NCBI GenBank assembly: GCA_963784675.1
Contig: CAWASE010000013.1
Location: 310,001 to 374,000, forward strand
Direction of reading: 5' to 3'
Source of the DNA: SCTD01 sp963784675
Lineage (GTDB): Bacteria > Actinomycetota > Actinomycetes > Mycobacteriales > SCTD01
Length of the DNA: 64,000 nucleotides
Positions 60,874 through 64,000 of the stretch are shown piece by piece (the first letter of the stretch is position 1; the number at the start of each line of letters is the position of its first letter). Both the position numbers and the translations under genes were made by a program. Below the pieces are notes generated by a model. The model was not told where the DNA came from. It did not search any database and saw only the letters and a program-made list of their open reading frames with translations.

Positions 60874-62003
60874 GCGCCCGGGACGTCGAGAAGGACTACT
60901 ACGCCGCGCTCGGCGTCAGCAAGGACGCCAGCGCAGCGGAGGTCAAGAAGGCCTACCGGGCGCTGGCCCGCGATCTGCACCCGGACAAGAACCCCGGGGG
61001 CGAGGAGCGGTTCAAGGCCGTGTCGGAGGCCTACGACGTGCTCTCCGACGACAAGAAGCGTCGCGAGTACGACGAGGCCCGCAGCCTGTTCGGCGCCGGT
61101 CCCCGCTTCCCCGGTGGTGGGGGCGGGGGCGGCGCCGGCATGCCGGGCTTCGACCTCGGCGACCTGCTCGGGCGGGCGGGCGGTGGGGGCGGAGGCGGCT
61201 TCGGCGACGTGCTGGGCGGGCTGTTCGGCCGGGGCGGCCACCCCGGCGCACAGCGCGCCCGCCGCGGCGCCGACCTCGAGACCACCGTGACCCTGGACTT
61301 CCTCGACGCGCTGCGGGGCGCCACGGTGCCGCTGCGGCTGACCACTCCCGGCGCGTGCGCCACCTGCGCCGGTTCCGGGGCGGCGCCGGGGACGGCGTCG
61401 CAGTCGTGCGCGACGTGCGGCGGGCAGGGTGTCACCTCGCGCAGCCAGGGCGGGTTCGCGTTCAGCGAGCCCTGCCGCGCCTGCCGCGGCAGCGGACGCG
61501 TCATCCCGACGCCGTGCGGCTCCTGCGGGGGCGACCGGTCGCAGCACCAGCACCAAGACGCTGAACGTGCGCATCCCGGCCGGGGTCGCGGCGGGGCAGA
61601 AGGTGCGGCTGGCGGGTCGGGGCGGCGAGGGCGAGCGGGGCGGCCCGGCCGGCGACCTGCTGGTCACCGTGCAGCTCACCCCGCACGCGTTCTTCGGACG
61701 CAAGGAGCAGCACCTCACCGTCACGGTGCCCATCACGTTCCCGGAGGCCGCCCTGGGCGCGCAGGTGAGCGTCCCGACCCTCGACGGGCCGGTGACGCTG
61801 AAGATCCCTGCCGGCACGACCTCGCGGGCGCACGTTCCGGGTGAAGGGTCGCGGCGTCCCGCGGCAAGGGCGGCGACCTGCTGGTCACCGTCGAGGTGGC
61901 GGTCCCGCAGAAGCTGTCCAAGGACGCCGAGAAGGCCTTGAACGCCTACGCCAGGGCGACCCCCGACGATCCGCGCGCGCACCTGGTGACGGCTGCGCCG
62001 TGA
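60870..62003 (+). CDS. dnaJ: Chaperone DnaJ (three single-base frameshifts)
   Basis: Hsp40 co-chaperone of DnaK. It starts at GTG 60870. The J domain has the HPD motif in ALARDLHPDKNPGGEER; a Gly/Phe-rich region follows. The zinc domain has four CxxCxGxG-type repeats (CATCAGSG, CATCGGQG, CRACRGSG, CGSCGG). The frame then slips near 61535 (G-run), again near 61830 and again near 61863. Each is one extra base, and the three together restore the original frame. The pieces KTLNVRIPAGVAAGQKVRLA, TFRVKGRGVPR and GGDLLVTVEVAVPQKLSKDA rebuild a normal C-terminus of about 377 residues. The TGA at 62001 overlaps the hspR ATG. True loss in an essential operon is unlikely; sequence error is favoured. Confidence 0.9.
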
Positions 62004-62407
62004 TGCCCGGCGAGGAGACGCCCGTGTTCGTCATCTCGGTCGCCGCCGAGCTGGCGGGCATGCACCCGCAGACGCTGCGCCAGTACGACCGGCTCGGCCT
62101 GGTCACCCCTGGCCGGGCCGGCGGCGGCGGTCGCCGCTACTCCGCGCGTGACGTCGCGCTGCTGCGCGAGGTGCAGCGCCTGTCGCAGGAGGAGGGCGTC
62201 AACCTCGCCGGCATCAAGCGCATCATCGAGCTGGAGAACCACGTCGAGGCGCTGCAGGAGCGGCTGCGCGAGATCGCCGGCGAGCTCGCGCAGGCGCAGG
62301 TGGCCGCAGCCAACGCCCAGCAGACGGTGCGGGCCTCGATGCGTCGCGACCTCGTCCCGGTCCGCGAGGCGGCGCTGGTGGTGTGGAAGCCCGACCCGCG
62401 CCGGTGA
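62003..62407 (+). CDS. hspR: Heat shock repressor HspR
   Basis: A MerR-like repressor of 134 residues. The helix-turn-helix reads VFVISVAAELAGMHPQTLRQ then YDRLGLVTPGRAGGGGRRYS. ARDVALLREVQRLSQEEGVN and LAGIKRIIELENHVEALQER follow, leading to a coiled coil. It binds HAIR sites with DnaK as co-repressor. It is the last gene of dnaK-grpE-dnaJ-hspR, starting at ATG 62003 inside TGATG, so it autoregulates through the HAIR boxes upstream of dnaK. The stop overlaps the next gene by 4 bp. Confidence 0.96.
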   Translation: MPGEETPVFVISVAAELAGMHPQTLRQYDRLGLVTPGRAGGGGRRYSARDVALLREVQRLSQEEGVNLAGIKRIIELENHVEALQERLREIAGELAQAQVAAANAQQTVRASMRRDLVPVREAALVVWKPDPRR

Positions 62408-63390
62408 GCCGACCGGACGCGCCACGCGTCACCGTCTCCGACCCCCGCGACCCGCGACGTCCCGCCGACCTCCTCGGGGAGGGCGACGAGCGCGACCCCG
62501 GGCCGCGCCGACGGTGGCTCGTGGGACTGGCCGCGCTGGCGTTGGTCGTCGTCGGTGTCCGGGTGGGCGGGGACGTGCGCGCCGACCGGCGGGCTGCTGC
62601 CGACGCCCGTCGGGACGCGGCGGCGGCCTTCGCCGGAGCCGACCGGCTGCACCTGTCGGTGGCCTTCTCCTCGCTCGGCGGCGGCGACCAGACGCTGACC
62701 GCGTCCGTCACGGTCGTCGACGACGGGACGCGCTCCGTCGACAGGGTCGCGCGGCTGTCCCTGCGCGGTACCGGCCTACGGCTGCCGGCGGACGCGCAGG
62801 ACGGCGATCGCGTACGCCTGCCGACGCAGACCGGTGAGTTCCAGACGACTGCGCTGCTGGACTGCGCCGCGGTGCAGCGGTCCGGTCCGCCGCAGGATGT
62901 CACCGTGCGGGCGGTCCTGGTGCCGGCGTCCGGCGTCGAGCACCTCGTGGTGCTGCCCGTGCGGCCCGAGCCTGCGCGGCAGGCCGCCTTCGCCGCCTGC
63001 AACCTGCCGGACCCCTTGGCCCGCACCGTCGTCGAGGCCGGGGCGACGCCGTCCGGCGAGCTCACCCTGTTCGTCGACACCATCGACCGCAGCGAGACCC
63101 CGACCGTCGTGCGGGCGGTCACGGTGCCCGGCTTCGCCGTCAGCAGCCCCTACACCCCGTTGCCGTACCGGTTGCCCAGCGGCGGAGGCTTCTACGGTCT
63201 GCGCGTGCAGGTCCAGGACTGCGCCGCGGCCCGACGCGGTGGGCTGCAGGTGTCGGTCGCGCTGGACGACCGGCGCGGGTCGGCAACAGTGGTCGCGGGG
63301 CCGCAGCGCACCCAGCCCCAGCCGGGCCAGGTCGCGGTCGTCGACCTGCTCTCGAGGTTGCTCGCGACGTCGTGCGGCGCTGATGGCTGA
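62404..63390 (+). CDS. Hypothetical protein with one membrane helix
   Basis: A 328-residue protein, starting at GTG 62404 in overlap with hspR. It has a cytoplasmic N-terminus of about 40 residues, one helix RWLVGLAALALVVVGVRVGG and an extracellular beta-rich domain. Features are HLSVAFSSLGGGDQTLTASV, LDCAAVQRSGPPQDVTVRAV, FAACNLPDPLARTVVEAG and GGFYGLRVQVQDCAAARRGG. Four cysteines could form disulfides outside. No family is recognised. The overlap suggests transcription with the heat shock operon, so it may be stress-induced. It also overlaps the following gene by 8 bp. Confidence 0.75.
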   Translation: MSRPDAPRVTVSDPRDPRRPADLLGEGDERDPGPRRRWLVGLAALALVVVGVRVGGDVRADRRAAADARRDAAAAFAGADRLHLSVAFSSLGGGDQTLTASVTVVDDGTRSVDRVARLSLRGTGLRLPADAQDGDRVRLPTQTGEFQTTALLDCAAVQRSGPPQDVTVRAVLVPASGVEHLVVLPVRPEPARQAAFAACNLPDPLARTVVEAGATPSGELTLFVDTIDRSETPTVVRAVTVPGFAVSSPYTPLPYRLPSGGGFYGLRVQVQDCAAARRGGLQVSVALDDRRGSATVVAGPQRTQPQPGQVAVVDLLSRLLATSCGADG

Positions 63391-63727
63391 CGTCGACGAC
63401 CTGCGTCGCCTGGCCCTGGCGCTGGAGGGCGTGGTCGAGAACCCGTCGGACGGTTTCGACTTCCGGGTCGGCGGCAGAGGCTTCGTCTGGTCCTGGCCCG
63501 AGCGACGACCCGGTCAGCGACGGACGCTGCGCACCGACGTCGCCGTGCTGTACGTCGGTGACGAGGCCGAGAAGCAGGCGCTGCTGCTCGGGGAACCGGA
63601 CCTGTTCTTCACCGCGCCGGGCTACCAGGCCTGGCCGCTGGTGCTGCTGCGCCTGGAGCGCGTCGGCGTCGACCGCCTCGGCGAGCTGGTCACGGACGCC
63701 TGCCGCCTCCGCGTCGAAGGAGCCTGA
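63383..63727 (+). CDS. MmcQ/YjbR-family protein
   Basis: A 114-residue protein of the MmcQ/YjbR (CyaY-like fold) family. It begins ADVDDLRRLALALEGVVENP and has the conserved FRVGGRGFVWSW strand and EKQALLLGEPDLFFTAPGYQ with WPLVLLRLERVGVDRLGELV. Members are thought to bind DNA, but the role is poorly known. It starts at ATG 63383 and overlaps the previous gene. Confidence 0.88.
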   Translation: MADVDDLRRLALALEGVVENPSDGFDFRVGGRGFVWSWPERRPGQRRTLRTDVAVLYVGDEAEKQALLLGEPDLFFTAPGYQAWPLVLLRLERVGVDRLGELVTDACRLRVEGA

Positions 63728-63769
63728 CGAGCGCGCGACGCCTACGCCCAGCGCCCGTCGCCCGCCCGC

Positions 63770-63775
63770 TACCGT
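63770..63775 (+). promoter_or_regulatory. -10 element TACCGT of purU (leaderless)
   Basis: TACCGT lies 7 nt before the GTG at 63783. Confidence 0.45.
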
Positions 63776-63782
63776 CCGTGCG

Positions 63783-64000
63783 GTGAGCGAGCAGCTGCTG
63801 GTCCTGTCCTGCCCGGACCGTCCAGGCATCGTGCACGCCGTCTCCAGCTTCCTGGTGATGACCGGCGCGAACATCCTGGACAGCCAGCAGTACCGCGACC
63901 CGGACAGCGAACGGTTCTTCCTGCGGGTGCACGTCGAGACCGAGCCCGCCGTGCAGCCCGCTCAGCTGCGCGCGGCCTTCGAGGCGACGGCGGCCTCGTT
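63783..64000 (+). CDS. purU: Formyltetrahydrofolate deformylase, N-terminal part
   Basis: Cut off by the right edge after 72 codons. The ACT domain typical of PurU is visible: QLLVLSCPDRPGIVHAVSSF, then LVMTGANILDSQQYRDPDS and RFFLRVHVETEP. The enzyme hydrolyses 10-formyl-THF to formate for purine synthesis. It starts at GTG 63783. The catalytic domain lies outside the window, so the call rests on the ACT domain only, but the FFLRVH pattern is characteristic. Confidence 0.88.
   Translation, partial: MSEQLLVLSCPDRPGIVHAVSSFLVMTGANILDSQQYRDPDSERFFLRVHVETEPAVQPAQLRAAFEATAAS

Overview
The window is high-GC actinobacterial DNA. GC content is very high, start codons are often GTG, and many genes overlap by 4 bp (ATGA/GTGA). 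Actinobacterial markers are present: two WhiB-like regulators, HspR with HAIR operators, a deazaflavin (F420)-type oxidoreductase, lysC-asd, and the tRNA-Ser/SRP RNA/dnaX/ybaB/recR block. The order PBP - wblA/whiB4 - ArsA-like ATPases - DUF4177 - RidA - NUDIX - MBL resembles the wblA region of Streptomyces and the whiB4 region of Mycobacterium. I cannot fix the family; a relative of Frankiales/Geodermatophilales is possible. No IS element, prophage or CRISPR array is visible. The only mobile element is an intein.

Layout. 1-3.8 kb: a cut-off MFS gene, tRNA-Ser, a two-component system, a DUF4173 membrane protein and the SRP RNA. 3.9-16.5 kb: dnaX, a wrecked MFS gene, ybaB, recR, DUF5063, an SPFH/zinc-ribbon membrane pair, an ABC exporter and a DUF222/HNH protein. 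16.6-20.7 kb: lysC-asd (entry to the aspartate family) running into a Ser/Thr kinase and a small lipoprotein. 20.7-27.8 kb: S9 peptidase, tRNA-Pro, phosphoesterase, BenE-like permease, YqeY and a class A PBP with a PASTA domain. 28-39.2 kb: wblA, an oxidoreductase, a MerR regulator fused to a beta-clamp-like module, paired ArsA-like ATPases, a second wbl, then the RidA-NUDIX-MBL-cyclase/AAA/TPR operon and tRNA-Gly. 39.3-40.8 kb: dCTP deaminase split by an intein. 40.8-47.2 kb: a large secreted anchored protein divergent from a padR-ABC-FtsX operon, with a perfect palindromic operator between them. 47.2-54.8 kb (minus strand): a sugar module, with a XylF-type binding protein, ATPase, permease, ROK regulator, two Gfo/Idh dehydrogenases and an aldo/keto reductase. 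55.1-57.8 kb: a large membrane Fe-S oxidoreductase. 58.1-62.4 kb: dnaK-grpE-dnaJ-hspR under two HAIR boxes. The end holds two small genes and the start of purU.

Two themes cut across the window. First, at least eleven genes have a TAnnnT-like -10 hexamer 6-8 nt before the start codon, the signature of leaderless mRNAs; this helped fix several starts. Second, single-base frameshifts break several conserved genes (dnaJ, the histidine kinase, the SPFH protein, the Fe-S reductase and above all the MFS gene) while the code on both sides stays intact. That looks more like sequence error than decay, so the frameshifted genes are annotated at full length.

The most unusual content is the MerR/beta-clamp fusion with its own MerR-type promoter, the class 3-like intein in the active site of dCTP deaminase, and the SPFH-GYF plus zinc-ribbon membrane pair.
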